In this document: piece by piece, positions 23,156 to 35,159 of the stretch
Layout: each line of letters begins with the position of its first letter
How positions within the stretch are numbered: the stretch's first letter is position 1
Source: Nigrospora sphaerica
Taxonomy: Eukaryota > Ascomycota > Sordariomycetes > Amphisphaeriales > Apiosporaceae
Reading direction: 5' to 3'
Assembly: GCA_018287875.1 (NCBI GenBank)
Contig: JAGVVL010000015.1
Location: 1,364,001-1,428,000, forward strand
Length of the DNA stretch: 64,000 nt
The notes under the pieces: model-generated
What the model was told of the DNA's origin: nothing
Database searches by the model: none
What the model saw: only the letters and a program-made list of their open reading frames with translations
Program-made: the position numbers and the translations under genes

Positions 23156-26100
23156 ACCCCCGTTCGAGCCATGGTGGCAGCGAAAGTGGTACGCCGTCTG
23201 GGTGGCCCAGGGCGTTCCCCTTCATCGGCGGCCGATTGTCACCTTCGTTCCCATCCCAATGGTCGTCCACGGGCCCCTCGCCTACCATGGTAGGATGCAA
23301 GGACGTGGGTGTGGGGAGGGGGGGCTCAAGACGGAAGTGGAAAGCCCCTCTTCGGCCCCCCATGGCGGTTCCCTTATTCCCGCGCCCGCGGCGGGTTTCC
23401 ACCAAGCCGCGCCTGTCCTCATGCCCGACGGCGTTGAGGGCCGTCGCTCATTGGGGGGGAAAGAGGGTGGGGGGAGGGAAATAGCGAGAGAGCAGAGGCC
23501 CCCGTCACGCTGCGTCACCCCACGGGAGATCTCGCATATGAGATGCACGCAGGTACACGTTCTGGCGATTACGATGGTGCAAAGTGACGTGTGACCAGCT
23601 GGGGCTGGGATGCTCCTAAGCGATCGGAGCATAGTCCCAGATGCGGGAAGCGGTTTGTCTACATCGGGTAGTGGCGGTGTGATGGGGGGGGATCCGGCAG
23701 TGCCTCTCCATGGGTGTGAGGACTTGACCGGGTTTCGGGACGGACCCGTACAAAAGGACATGATCCCACTATAATTCCGGCAGTTTGGCAAAGTCAGTAT
23801 CTCCAGAAGAGCCAGGGTGCTGTATACTTATCTGGGAAGGGATGGACGGGGTACATTAGTGGGCATGTGCACTCGTCGCTAGTCCGGGGCCCCGGGGGGG
23901 CTGATATGACGAATGATCAGTAAGTCATGCATCTACGGGGCTACGCCTACCTCAGCTCTCTTGTATGGCCGTGGTTGTTCAGTAATCCTTCTCTGTCACC
24001 CCCCGGCCGTTACCCGGACCGAGCTTCTGATTAAAGAGCAAGACGACGACAAGAGCTCGTCCGGGCCAACGGGAAGCATCACTCTCGCCCCCGCAAGGCC
24101 GGCCGGCGCTGGCCGCCTGCCCATCCGCGCGGCGTCCGGTATACGACCAACTGGCTCGCGAAAAGGGGCCCGGGGGGCCGTGGGTCTTTCCAATAGCCCT
24201 GTCTGCTATCACGACTCCCTCGGTTCAGGACATCGAGACCACCCATCGTCGCCTTCTCGCCGACAAGGCCCATCCATGCGGAAAAAGGACGCTTCGTCCA
24301 TCGATAGCGGGTAGTTTCGGGCCGCAGACAGCGTGGACAGGGCAGGACAGGAACACCACCACTTCTCCCCCCCACCAGACTATTGGGCCGTCCCGAAGGG
24401 ACATGGTGTTTCGACGCCAACCCCTACGTCTCCTCTTTTGGGCTGCGACGGCGCCCCTCCTACAGCCATTGGACGGCCATACGCTGACTTCGGCAAAGAA
24501 GAGAAGTGCGAATTACGTGGTGGAGGTTTCGGCTATGGCCCCCTCCGTACCACGGCGCCCGGCGGAGCCTCATTTGCCCGTAGGAGGTGGTGGCGCCGCA
24601 TTTGCGCATCTCTAGGTGACCTACCTACGTAGTACATACGTCCATACTCGTCCCATTGGGCCCCCCGTCGATCCGGGTCGCCCGCCGATCGGACGGGAGC
24701 GCACCCGCCGTCTCGGACACGCACGCTGGGCCTGGCGCGCCGGTCCCGGGGCGGCAAGGCCAGCATGTTTAGCTTGGCCTTGCTCAACAATGCCCTTGCC
24801 CGCTTGCCTCTTCTTGTTGGCGCGTATTGTTGGCAGGTGCGCAAACACGGACAAGGGGTGGGGAGAGCCTGGCTGATTTACCGAATTGCTCTAAATGGTT
24901 TGCCCCCAGTCCCTCTCCTGCTTTCTCCGCCTCTTCTTCTTTTGCTTCAACTTCGCAGCATGGCAGGGAGGGATGGATGGATGGATGCATGTACCCTGGA
25001 AAGGAAATACACGTACCGAAACGGCAAACCCCGCTTGGCCGTGGGGGCCGCACCCGCCGTGACGGGACAATCCACTGCCATTGGCTTTTCTTCCCACATG
25101 TTGCAGTGAAAAAGCCCCCCCTACGTCGACCCCGCCAACGTGAGAAGACATGCCCAAACAGGCGAGATTGGGAGAAACCCCCCCTCGACCCAGCGGCAGT
25201 GACCACGATCTCCGTCTTCCTTGTTCCTTGCCGGACCACTAAACAGACCACACGGCCAAGGGTCGCCCGGCACACGCCACGCCTGATGCGGACAGGAAAG
25301 CGAAAGTCCTCTCAACTACTCCACGCAACCGTGGCCTGGGGACCCGCGGCCTTGGGAATATTGGTCGGCATCCGGCGCATATAGGTTCCCCTCTGCCAGG
25401 CAACCTGATCCGCCGCCAGATGCTGCAAGACGGACGGTTTGCCAGGGAACAGGCACCGTGCGAGCCCCATCGGCTGCTGCCGGAAGGGGGAAACCCCGGC
25501 TCCTGGGTTTATCGGGACCGGATGTGTGTAGTCAATGGGGACAAGCCTCGGACTTGGCTGCTCAACAACCCATCTTTGTTGATGCCCCTCCCCGTCATCA
25601 GTAAGCGCCAAGAAGGCGAAAGATGAACCGGGGCCCACCGATCCTTCCGAGGACATGGAGGCCCATCCTGTACTGTTTACAGCCGGCCGTGGTGCTGAGT
25701 ACAACCCCATGCTGAGAAACCTTCCACGGGACCAGGTGGATGGGACCTGTTTTACCTGCGCCCGCTTGGCTGCTACCCAACGTGTGAAGGGGGCTCCACG
25801 GCGCGGGGAGAAGTGCAATGCAGGAACGCACCAGACGAATCCGCCGGCGAGCCCACCCCTGTGGCCCTCACCCATGCCTCGAGCCGCAGTATCGCTTTTG
25901 CCGCCGTTGGCGCCGACGTAGGCCCTCGTTTGGCAGGCCGTGAACGCCGGCGTTTGGGGGCGTTGTTGGCGGCGCCCCTCCATGCTTGTTGGGCTTGACC
26001 GAGTGTCGCACACGGGAGGGAACCTTGCGAAGGGTCGTCAGCCTCTTAGTCGACATAGTTCCCGTCCCAGCCACGGAGCAAGGCTCCCTAATCGCCATGG

Positions 26101-28915
26101 ACCCGGTCGGTCGGTCGACTGGCCAGCGAGGCACTGATCCAGACGCTTGCCTCCCGTGTCTTCCGCAGGTATAATTGCCCGCGTATACCCCTGACGGCCG
26201 CGCATGTGCTGGTTGGGCGTCGCCAAGCCCAGAAGCACATGGCTGCGGAGGGGCCAGATGGGATGCACGATGCCGATCCGGAGACTGCAACCGTCAGCGG
26301 ACAGGGACGCTGGGCTCTTCTGCACATGTCATAGGGTAGACGCACATATCCCACCCATTACGCCTGCCGCCTACCGCTGCCACTGTGCAGGCATGGGGAC
26401 CTATACGGTCCCATTGCACTGCACACAGCAGATCTATGGGTCTGACCATGTCCATGGGCCGCAGACGTGAGATCGCGCGGTGTGTTGATGTTGGCAATAC
26501 CGGGTCTGAGCTTCCCTCGGAGGTGCGAGCCCCGCGCCGAGGACCGAGAGCATCAGGCAGATCAAGTAGGTCTGTCTGCTGGGCATACGTATCTACCTAG
26601 CTACGGTGTACACGATATTGCGGGCAAGTGTTGGGACACATGCCTGCGCAATGGCGGCCTAGCCTCGTAGGAAAAGGACCCATCGCTCGCCTATTCACAC
26701 ACAGACCCTAGCGACACACCTATCGGCACACACACCTGCATGTCTCACTGCCTCGGTGTTTACCTAGCCCGCCAGGCGGGCGGGCTATAAGTCATACGAA
26801 GGCGTCTCGCTAAGCGGTGCCGCGTGGTAGCGCGCCCCTTGGCCTGCAGACCATGCCACCTCGGCGCCCGTAGTCGCTCGAGGGAATAAGCGGACGGGCA
26901 GCCTTTTCTCCAGTCGCCGAGGCCGCCGACGGCACAAGAGGTGTGTCTTTGACGTTACAAGTCGCCTTGGCGACAGGCGGAAATCGCCCAGCCGTGCTGG
27001 CACGTTTCGCGTGGGAGAACAAAAAAGAATGTTTGCTTTGAAGGGCTTGACGAGCTCGACGGCATACGGGAACGCGGCTGACGGGAGACCAGGGGGGAAG
27101 GGGGAGGGGGACGCATTTTCGGGTGGAAGAATGTTTTGCACGCTGATCCAAGGGAAAAGGCAAGCCCGTGTTTCCCTCGCCATGGCGTCGCACACCGCAT
27201 GTCGGGCTGTGCGGGAGAAGCTGTCTAGATGGCCGTCGGGACCTCCTGCTGGCCCGCCGCGGTCCTGTGGGAAGAGATCAACATCACCGTCATCATCATC
27301 GCCGGCCAATCCTCGCCGGCGCCGCTTAGGGCTGCTGCTCTTCCAGTCGGTCGGGGCACCTAAACCGTCTTGGTCCCTTGGTTCCCTGGGGCCCAGCTGC
27401 CTTGGTTGCTCTTCAGTGTGGCCTGGCAGTGCGTGGTGGGGATCGCGCGTCCCCATGCTTGGTGTGGTGGGCTTACCAATGGGACCATGCTGGACCAAGA
27501 GGCCGCTGCCCAAATTGTCGGCTCCCTCGTACCGAGAGACGACTCCACGGGCTTGTCTGGAGATCAGGCGAGGCTTTTCTCCTTGCTTTTGCTTCCCCCC
27601 TCGAGAGTGGAGCCGGTACTTCTGTCCTGGGCGACGGGGTCGAGCAGATGGGGTTTCCGGGGTTTGGTCGTGTCGCCAGCCAACCAGCCGGCCAGTTGCG
27701 GCAAAGCAAGTCATGCTGCATACGCCGAAAGAAATGAAAAGCAAGAAGCTGCTTGCCGGTTGTCTCTCGTGCCTGTTCTGCGGGCGTTTCCCTCGCTCCT
27801 CCGACCACCCAACCTCCCGTGCTCGGGGCTGGAAACGGTAGGCAGTCCCATCGAGGCGCGTGTAGGGGCAAGACCACGCCGTGAGTCCCAGTCCCCCTAC
27901 AAAGCCAGCGTTTGTTTGCTTCCCCACGAGCCGTGCCGCCCTCGAGCCAGGCACTGTCACGACCTGGTCTGTCCTCATGCACGGGAGGGCTGGGTTGGTT
28001 GGCTTTGTTCCGGCAAGCAGTTCTGTCTTCGCAGATTTGCAATGTCACGGCGCCCCACGCGGCTCCGCTCCATTCCGAGTACCACCACATGGGTACCGTG
28101 TTAGGTTGGTTGCCGGAGGGGAGGGGGTGTCTTGCAGGGTACAAAAGTAGACGTAGCTACTGTACCTTGGCTGGCAAGGGAGGACCTCTACTGTGTAGAA
28201 CTATGGACCAGAGCAGCAAGTCAGGGCTGCTCGCTGCTAGCCGTATGTACCTTTAAGCGCAGAGACGCGGCAGGCCCCCTCCATGTTGGCGCCCTTTTGG
28301 AAACGGTGATATTGCCCGCTGCGAGATAATGCCGTCGGAACCGACACGGCGCTACATGCTAGTCGCGTTTCCGAACCGCTGGGGATAGATTGATTGCCAA
28401 AGATCCATGCGAGCCGCATGCATGACTGTTTATTCGTTTTACTTGGCGCCATATCTGATGCATAGCCGTTGTCGTTGTCCCGGTGGCGATGGCTGGCCGT
28501 TTGCTGCGTCGTTGTCCGGAGCCCTCTCCCGTCCAATCCACACCCAGCCAGCCCTTGACGCGACCATGATGAAACCAGCCACCTAGGGAGGGAAAAGGAA
28601 AGAAACCACGGGAAGATCTCGCTACGACATGCCGATTAGGCCCTCGTACCAAAAGGCGGTGGGTGGGTAAAGCGGAAGGCCATTATTTCCGGTGCTCGTG
28701 TGTGTCATACGCGGTGTTCGGGCCGTTGCCTTTGCCGAGCCTTCTGTTCTTCTTCATTTTCAGCCCCGGCCGGCCGAGGAGAGCCCCGAACAAAAGTACA
28801 AGATGTTCCAATCTGGTAAGGGTTCAAGAAGGGGGATGGGGCCCCTGGCTGGGGCATTGGATTGATGCTTGTCTTCCGAGGTACTCGTGAATGCCTATTG
28901 CTGTCATATGTCCGT

Positions 28916-28948
28916 CAGCCCACCAGCCCACCAGCCCATCAGCCCCCC
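28916..28948. repeat. CAGCCCAC octamer repeat
   Basis: About four near-copies of CAGCCCAC in tandem, then a C-rich end. Intergenic simple repeat. Confidence 0.85.
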
Positions 28949-29132
28949 TCCGCCCCTTTCCCGCAGGGGGGGGTTGTGATCGCTCGCGCTTGCCTGTCTG
29001 TCGTGGCGCGCGTGCTCGCCGCGTGGTTTGGCTGACACAAGCTGAATACTGGCGGGCGCCCTAAAAATACGCCCACATCTCGGAGTAAGTACACAGCAAT
29101 AGGCGGCGTCCTTTCGGTACGAGTTATTAATC

Positions 29133-29154
29133 GGGGGGGGGGGGGGGGGGGGGG
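29133..29154. repeat. 22-nt poly-G tract
   Basis: Twenty-two consecutive G on the plus strand, the longest homopolymer in the window. It lies about 75 bp left of the CA/CG microsatellite. Confidence 0.95.
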
Positions 29155-29226
29155 CGGACTTCGCTTGGCAGGCAAAGAGTCCTGGAGCCTCCAACGCACG
29201 AACCGGTGGGTGTGCTGTGATGGATC

Positions 29227-29381
29227 TACACACACACACACGTACACACCCACACACATATGCATACCCCTCTCGCGAAACACAGATACACACATACACA
29301 CACACTGACGCACATACATACACGTACATACATAGACACACGCACGCACGCACGCACACGCACGCACGCACGCACACACAT
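29227..29381. repeat. Compound CA/CG-type microsatellite
   Basis: About 155 bp of alternating purine-pyrimidine sequence: CACACA, then CATACA/CGTACA variants, then GCACGCAC units. One non-repeat interruption (CCCCTCTCGCGAAA) is at about 29267-29280. Apparent low-complexity frames on both strands are by-products of the repeat. Confidence 0.95.
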
Positions 29382-30407
29382 CGGCGTACGAATAAGCTGG
29401 CCGAGGTGCCCGGGCGCGGAAGCCGTGTCACCCTTCGGCTGCGGCTCCTGCTGCTCGCCAGCAATAAGCCGCGTCTCTGGCGTCCTGCGACTAGAAGGGT
29501 TCAAGAAGGACGGCTCGAAACCTTGGGGACTTCTTCGCGAGTCGGAAGAGGAGCTGGCGGGGCCCTTTCTTATTCAGCTTGCAGGCCCATCCGTCCGTGG
29601 ACGTGGGTGGTGCGGTGCGTCTGCCGCACTTAGACTCAAAGGGGTTAAGACCAAGGGGTGGCGCGACCGATTAGTGTTAGTAAGGATTACCTGTCCACGA
29701 GCCCCACGAGGGACCTGGTCAGCCCGCCCGCAAAAAGTGGCAGGGGAAATGGCCAGCCTGGGGCCCTTCATTGGCCTCGAGTACGGGGCCCGTCATGTCG
29801 CCAATCCATCCATTCCTTCCTTGGGCCCCCCCGTCGCCCGTGCGTGCCTGGTGGTCGCAGGCACCGGCAAATGCAGGTAGAGTCGGATAGAGATCAGATC
29901 CATACCTGGTGTTTTGCTAAGATGGCCATGTACCTCCCTATCCCCCCTCCGTAGACCTACAAGGCGCATATGTAAAAAGTACGTTCGTCGCTGTGTAAGG
30001 GGCCCGATGTACGGCCGTCGGATGGCTGTATGACACTTTAGTGCTTACGACGGTAGCCATATCTTCTTGGTACACTACAACGACATGACGATGGCGCCCC
30101 GGGGCTTAGCGTCGTCAGGCGCAGGTTCCTGCCCACTGCAAAATGGCCTCGTGGGTACGTGACCTGCATCCGGCTGAGAACCATCCATTTGTTCTCCCGG
30201 GCTTCTTTTCGGCCGGGCCCTCTTTCCAATGCCAGGGCCACCACAGTGCCAGGGCCAGGGCCAGGGGGGCCCAGAACGCCGCCCCTCCCCTCCCTTTCTC
30301 CCCTCTCCCTTGCGACTAGTTTAGTCCCAGCCCAGGATCATGGGATGGATGGACTGAGGTACGGGATAGATGAATGGGATGGACGAAGCGGAAACCAAAG
30401 TCCAATT

Positions 30408-30433
30408 GGGGGGGGGGGGGGATGGGGGGGGGG
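30408..30433. repeat. Poly-G double tract
   Basis: Fourteen G (30408-30421), AT, then ten G (30424-30433). Followed by a GAGA-rich stretch near 30460-30490. Confidence 0.95.
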
Positions 30434-31436
30434 AGGATACGGGTAGAAGGGAAGAGACCTGAGAGAGAGAGAAAGTGGGAGAGAGACAGCAGTAGAGACG
30501 CAGCCGGAGCCGGAGGTCGGACCCTCACGACCAAAGCGCCCCTCCCCTCAACCATACCGTCCATGCCCATGTTCTCGTCCCAGGGATGGCATTCATACCT
30601 GGCTTGCCAGGGTCGACCGAGCAGAAGGGGACCAGGGTCCAGGTTTGCTGATGATCGCCGCCATCTGCAGGATGTTGACTCCTCCTCCTCCTAATCGGCC
30701 GGGAGTCCATCTTTTTTTTTTTCCCCCTTCTCCCTCGGCCAGCCGAACCAGAAAACCACCAGACTGAAATACTACCCTGTACCCTGTCCAGCCTGCTTGC
30801 TGCAGGAGCCGCTAACTGGCTGATCTGTAAAGGGATTACCTGTCGCAGCCGGCCGACGACTCCACCACGGCTGTCTTCTACACACACCTTCCCACACCTT
30901 TCTTTGCGGGCTGGCCTGTGTCGGTTCCGCTACCTACTTGTTTGCTACTGCTACTGGCTAGGAACTATTCTTTGTTTAATCTCGTCTTCTTCTGGAGTCC
31001 TATTCTCGGTCTTTCTGCCGTTACTTCTCACCCATTAACCTACCACTGCTGCTGCGGCTGCTGCAACTACCACCACTACCACTGTTGCTGTCTCGCTTGC
31101 CCTTGTCGCTTGCCGCACCACCGGAGCGCCATCTTACCCACTCATCCGATTCATTGTTTGACTTGGGGGGCGACTCTGTTTCCTTTTCCCCATCTCCTGA
31201 TCTTGCGCGTTGGCGTCGTCAGAAAGGCTTTCGTCTCTAGTGCATCCCTTATCTTCCGCTCGCTCTCCCACTCCGGCTGGGCCAAGGAAAGAGAAAGTGA
31301 AGGATCGTAGGACAGTGGCCACGACGCTTTGCATTCGACTATGTCAATTCCCTAGCACAACCACGAGTCTGTCACGGCGGTCATATCTCGAGTTTCCCCA
31401 AGTCAAGTCTCCCTACCCCTTGCCCACAACGTCGCC

Positions 31437-33441
31437 ATGGAGGGCACGTTACTCATACCCCCGGACCGGGGCACTATTCTCGGCAGAGCCCTCTGGAAGG
31501 TAGGTGCTGTGTTCCGTGGGCTGCAATCGTGCGCCCGCCCGCCATCGAGCCTGGTCCGCTGACGTTTTCTTTACCCGTGTAGCCTCGTTACGTCGTCGTT
31601 GGCAGTGCGCAACGGGACAACGTCGCCCCCGATGGAAACTCGACCAACAACCTCAGCTTGTCGCAGGTCCTGTCGACCAACCGCACCAAGGACGCGCAGA
31701 AGCAGACGGCCAAGCTGCAGCGACTGCCTCCTAGCGGCGTCTTCCTCTCTATCTACAAATCAAAAGTGCGCCGCCTCTCTCCCTTTCTCTGCCGTTCGCC
31801 TAGAGTCTAACGCCCGCCCCGCAGGATGACTGGGAACCCGTACAGCAGCATTCAATGGCTTCCATAACCGACTGCCAGATTCAGATGCTTGCCCACCGCA
31901 AACAGGGGCCCGTACTGGCCACCTTGGTTCTCCAGGTCTCGCCGGACCCGGCCACGGACAAACTGCGCAAGCGGCGATCCAGCCGAACCGCCGGCCTGAC
32001 GTCGACCAAAGAGTCGGGCCCGACCACCCTCTTGTTCCGGACCGGCGAGGACGGATTTTCGCTGCACGACTGGGCCCGCTGCATCACGGCACTGGCCCAG
32101 CCTGCGGGCCCGGATGCCTATCCCATCAGCCCCGTGTCGCCCACGTCGCCGGGCTTCTTCAACCCCTTCTCCCCGCGTCCCCGGGAAGCGGGCGAATTTC
32201 GTCCTTCCAGCGGCGGCCACGAAATGGCCCGTCGGCCCACCGTGTCGCACAAGCCGTCTGGCCAGACGCAATGGAGCCGCGAACGGCCCGTCACATTCTC
32301 GTCCGAGTCGCCCAGCCTGCGCTCGAGAAAAAGCGATCTCTCGTCTCATAACAGCTCGGTCCACGCCATGGGCATGGGCTATGTCATGCAAGGCCAACAT
32401 TACACGACAGTGCTGCCAACGGACCTCCCTTCGCCCGCGACCACGGTTGGCGAGATGCCGGGCGAATACATGCTGGGCTGGACGTCGGCCCAAGGCCGGT
32501 CGTCGGCACTGAGCTCTCCGGTACGCGGCCGCGGCAGTGTTGGATCATGCAACCATGCCCAGGGTAGCCTGATGTCCAACTCGCCCCCGACGCATCGTGA
32601 GACCATCCTGGATAGGGCCTTCCTGCTGAAATGCATTCCGGGTTCGGAGCGGGAAGTCCCTGGCGAGGATAAGTTGAGCTCTTTAGCGCGGTTCGATGCC
32701 CTTATGCGCGATGCCGAGTCCCGCCGGCGGCAGGAACGGCAGGAGCCGCCCCCGATGTCGCCCATGGCCAGCACCTGGGAGGAAGACGAAGAGACGGACG
32801 ACGACGACCTTAACGACGAGCCCGATGTGGCAGCCGACGACGAAGAGGAGAGCGGGGAGGAGAGCGGGGAGGACGACTTTGGGGGCCGGACGTCGGGCGA
32901 GAGGTCGTCGATCGGACCGTCGGCCCAGCGGGCGTTGCACTTCATAGCCAACCGCCACAGCTCCATCTCGTCCAACGGGCGGACGAGCCTCAGCTATCGA
33001 GATCCCCGCCGCTCAGAAAGTGGCGCATCCATTCTCCGCCCCCAGACCGCCAATTCGAGAATAAGGCCATCGATGGCCGGGCGAACCAACAGCCAGCCGC
33101 AGATCCCGCTGATGAGCTCCGAGAGCATGCTACCCGCGGCGGAGATCATGGAAAGACAGGAGCAGCGCCAGTCAATCGCCAGCGCGACACGGCTCAGTTT
33201 TAACGATTTCACCAAGCGCCTGAGTAGCACCAGCAGTCTCCTCCTCGTCCAGAACAACAATAGCGGTGCGCCGAGCAGCCGGGGGAGCACCGAGATCGAC
33301 TTGTCGGAGCAGTCGACGCCGCGAAATGCCCTGGGCCCCTCACGGATGCCGGCCAAGCCGTCGCCGGCGCAGGAGCACGACAAGTGCAGCTGGCGCGGAA
33401 GCGTCGGTGTTTTCGGCAGCGGCGAGGGCGGATTTCTCTAA
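31437..33441 (+). CDS. Uncharacterised fungal PH-domain protein
   Basis: Three exons (31437-31499, 31583-31765, 31825-33441), with introns of 83 and 59 nt both falling between codons, give 620 aa. The N-terminal 18-170 region has the shape of a pleckstrin-homology domain: RALWKPRYVVVG (strand 1-2), GVFLSIYKSKDDWEPVQQH, ITDCQIQMLAHRKQ, a basic loop (KLRKRRSSRT), TLLFRTGEDGF, and a C-terminal helix with HDWARCI containing the usual Trp. The rest is Ser/Pro-rich and probably disordered, with an acidic patch at about residues 400-436 (EEDEETDDDDLNDEPD) and an apparently conserved segment ETILDRAFLLKCIPGSE (split). PH domains usually bind phosphoinositides or proteins, so a membrane-associated adaptor is likely; this is inference. 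The leader is strongly pyrimidine-rich. Confidence 0.82.
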
Positions 33442-33663
33442 ACCAAACGACTCTGAAAGATACCCTTACGACCTTTTCTTGTTTCCCTCCTCATCGCCGG
33501 GGCTTTTTTACGAGGACTCCGCGGTTCAGGGGCGCCGTTCGGCCGCCCCATCTACCCTGTATGATTAAGCTCTTTGATTGCGGTCACGAACTGTTACGAT
33601 AAAGTCGCGCAGAGAGGTGCTCACGAGTTTCCTTGACCGCCGGCCTACCAACCCACCTGATTT

Positions 33664-33756
33664 CCTACCGACCTACCTACCGACCTTTCGACCCACGCCT
33701 ACCTTTATCTATCACCTATCTACCTACCTATCTATCTACCTATCTACCTACCCACC
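33664..33756. repeat. CTAC/CTAT tetranucleotide tract
   Basis: Imperfect run of CTAC, CTAT and CGAC units over about 93 bp, most regular at 33716-33756. Shorter CCTA/GGTA runs recur near 2855, 10697, 12827, 16914, 24618 and 39632. Confidence 0.9.
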
Positions 33757-34565
33757 CGGTTGCTCAGGGATACCGGGAGCCTTCGCCCTAGTGCGGCTGG
33801 CTTGCATTGTAATATGTTTTATCTGGTGCCATGGTTTGGAAAGGGGCGCACACGCGCGGAACGGACACAAGCATAGCACAGCCACTGAATTTTGCCATAT
33901 TCCGGCAAGAAACAATTTAAAAAATCAAGAATACTCAAAGAAATACGCTTTCCCCCCCTTTTCCCCCTGTGATGTGATGAACATGTTTGCCGGACCAAGC
34001 ATACCCGTCGGGACCGCTTCCTGAGCCCCCATCACAGCACCTAGACGTGCTTCCGGGCTGTTACCTCCGTGCGGCCATGGCGACACGTCGCCCTGCCGGG
34101 AGGGGCCGGCATAAAGCCCGCTGCCCCGGAAGGGGCCCATCACGCCGTACGTGTCAAGTCGTGTTACGGCCTAGGCCCGGTGGGCCTATATCGTGATCAA
34201 CCTATTGCCCTGCCTGTGCTACCCGAGCGCCAACAGCGCACTAGGCAGCTTTGCTTTTCCCCTCCCCCCCCCTTTTTTCGGCCTCCGTCCCGCGTACGAG
34301 AACGACCCTGCACCACCCCCTCTCCCCCCTCCACGAAGGGTATACGGGGACGCCCACGGCGGACCGTGGCTGGCCGGGCCACGTCTGCCCTTCTCATCCC
34401 AGCTTCGCGATTCGGCCTGCGGCGTCGTCCTCGGCCGGCCACTGCACCCCCCCGGGTCGCCCGCCCCGGCAGCCACCCATCCTCCCTTCCCCGTCAAGGC
34501 GGGGAGGGCTAGTTCCGGCGGGAACACTCTCGGGTACCAACGAGCCCGCCCCCTTCCCTCCCCCT

Positions 34566-34595
34566 TCGTTCGAACGACGCAACGCGTTGCGTCGT
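34566..34595. repeat. Perfect 22-bp palindrome overlapping a 12-bp one
   Basis: 34574-34595 is an uninterrupted palindrome with half-site ACGACGCAACG, centred on CGCG. It overlaps a second perfect palindrome at 34566-34577 (TCGTTCGAACGA). The half-site is CpG-rich. No gene overlaps it. Confidence 0.92.
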
Positions 34596-35159
34596 AGGAT
34601 GTACCCAGCAGAGAGGCGAGGGCGGAGGCGGCCGCGACTTGGCGTGCTTCCCGACAGCCGGAGAGATGGGAAAAATATAGAAGCGTGGCTTGCATGGGGC
34701 TTCCCTCCCCTCCACCCCCCCGATGCGTGCACGCGGCGCGCCGTCGTATGGGCGCTCCGACGCTAGAGATGGCGCCCTCGCGGTGATCGGTCGATCGGTA
34801 CTTGTTACTTTCCCATGCACGAAAGGCGCATTTTTGCTCCTAGGGCATTTTGGTCGTGCCTGGCCCATCGGAGCTAGGCTCTGCCGACTCCATCGTATTG
34901 CTGGCTAGCATGGAACCGTGCACCTTCGAATAGTTCTACGCGGGAGATTGGCTCTATTCAAGCCACGAACGATCGTCTCACGCCGGCTGAAGTGCTTGTC
35001 CCGCATTATTGGTCGTGAATACGACGCCCTATGACGACGACGTGCCAATTATCGCATGGGAGACGTCTTCCCTTGATGCTTTTTTTTCAGCCCTTTCTAC
35101 AACAAGAACTAGGTATCATTCACCAGCCAACTCCGTACGTGCGTGCTGCCCCGGCCCCT

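Larger units (their letters stand above)
19305..31436. other. 12-kb gene desert with homopolymer G/C tracts
   Basis: I recognise no protein, tRNA or transposon here. Long frames on both strands (for example 26785-27978 minus and 27011-27841 plus) overlap each other and have no family-like content. 19.65-20.55 kb is AT-richer and has several plus-strand frames but almost none on the minus strand. 21.4-30.4 kb holds many runs of 10 or more G or C (listed separately), a CA/CG microsatellite and a GGAT repeat at about 24970-24986. 30.7-31.43 kb is C/T-rich, with CTG/CAC triplets, and is probably the promoter and leader of the PH-domain gene. Confidence 0.65.
33442..35159. other. Intergenic region between convergent 3' ends
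   Basis: About 1.7 kb between the stop codons of the PH-domain gene (plus) and CSE1 (minus). It holds a CTAC/CTAT tetranucleotide tract (33664-33756) and a perfect 22-bp palindrome (34574-34595), listed separately. Frames at 34.2-34.9 kb overlap on both strands and show no known family. Confidence 0.7.

Noticed and set aside
26785..27978. 397-aa minus-strand and overlapping 276-aa plus-strand frames in the desert
   Set aside because: They overlap each other, show no domain, and are expected by chance in GC-rich DNA.
29226..29880. Thr/His-rich coding frame through the CA/CG repeat
   Set aside because: It is a translation of the microsatellite; the opposite strand is equally open.
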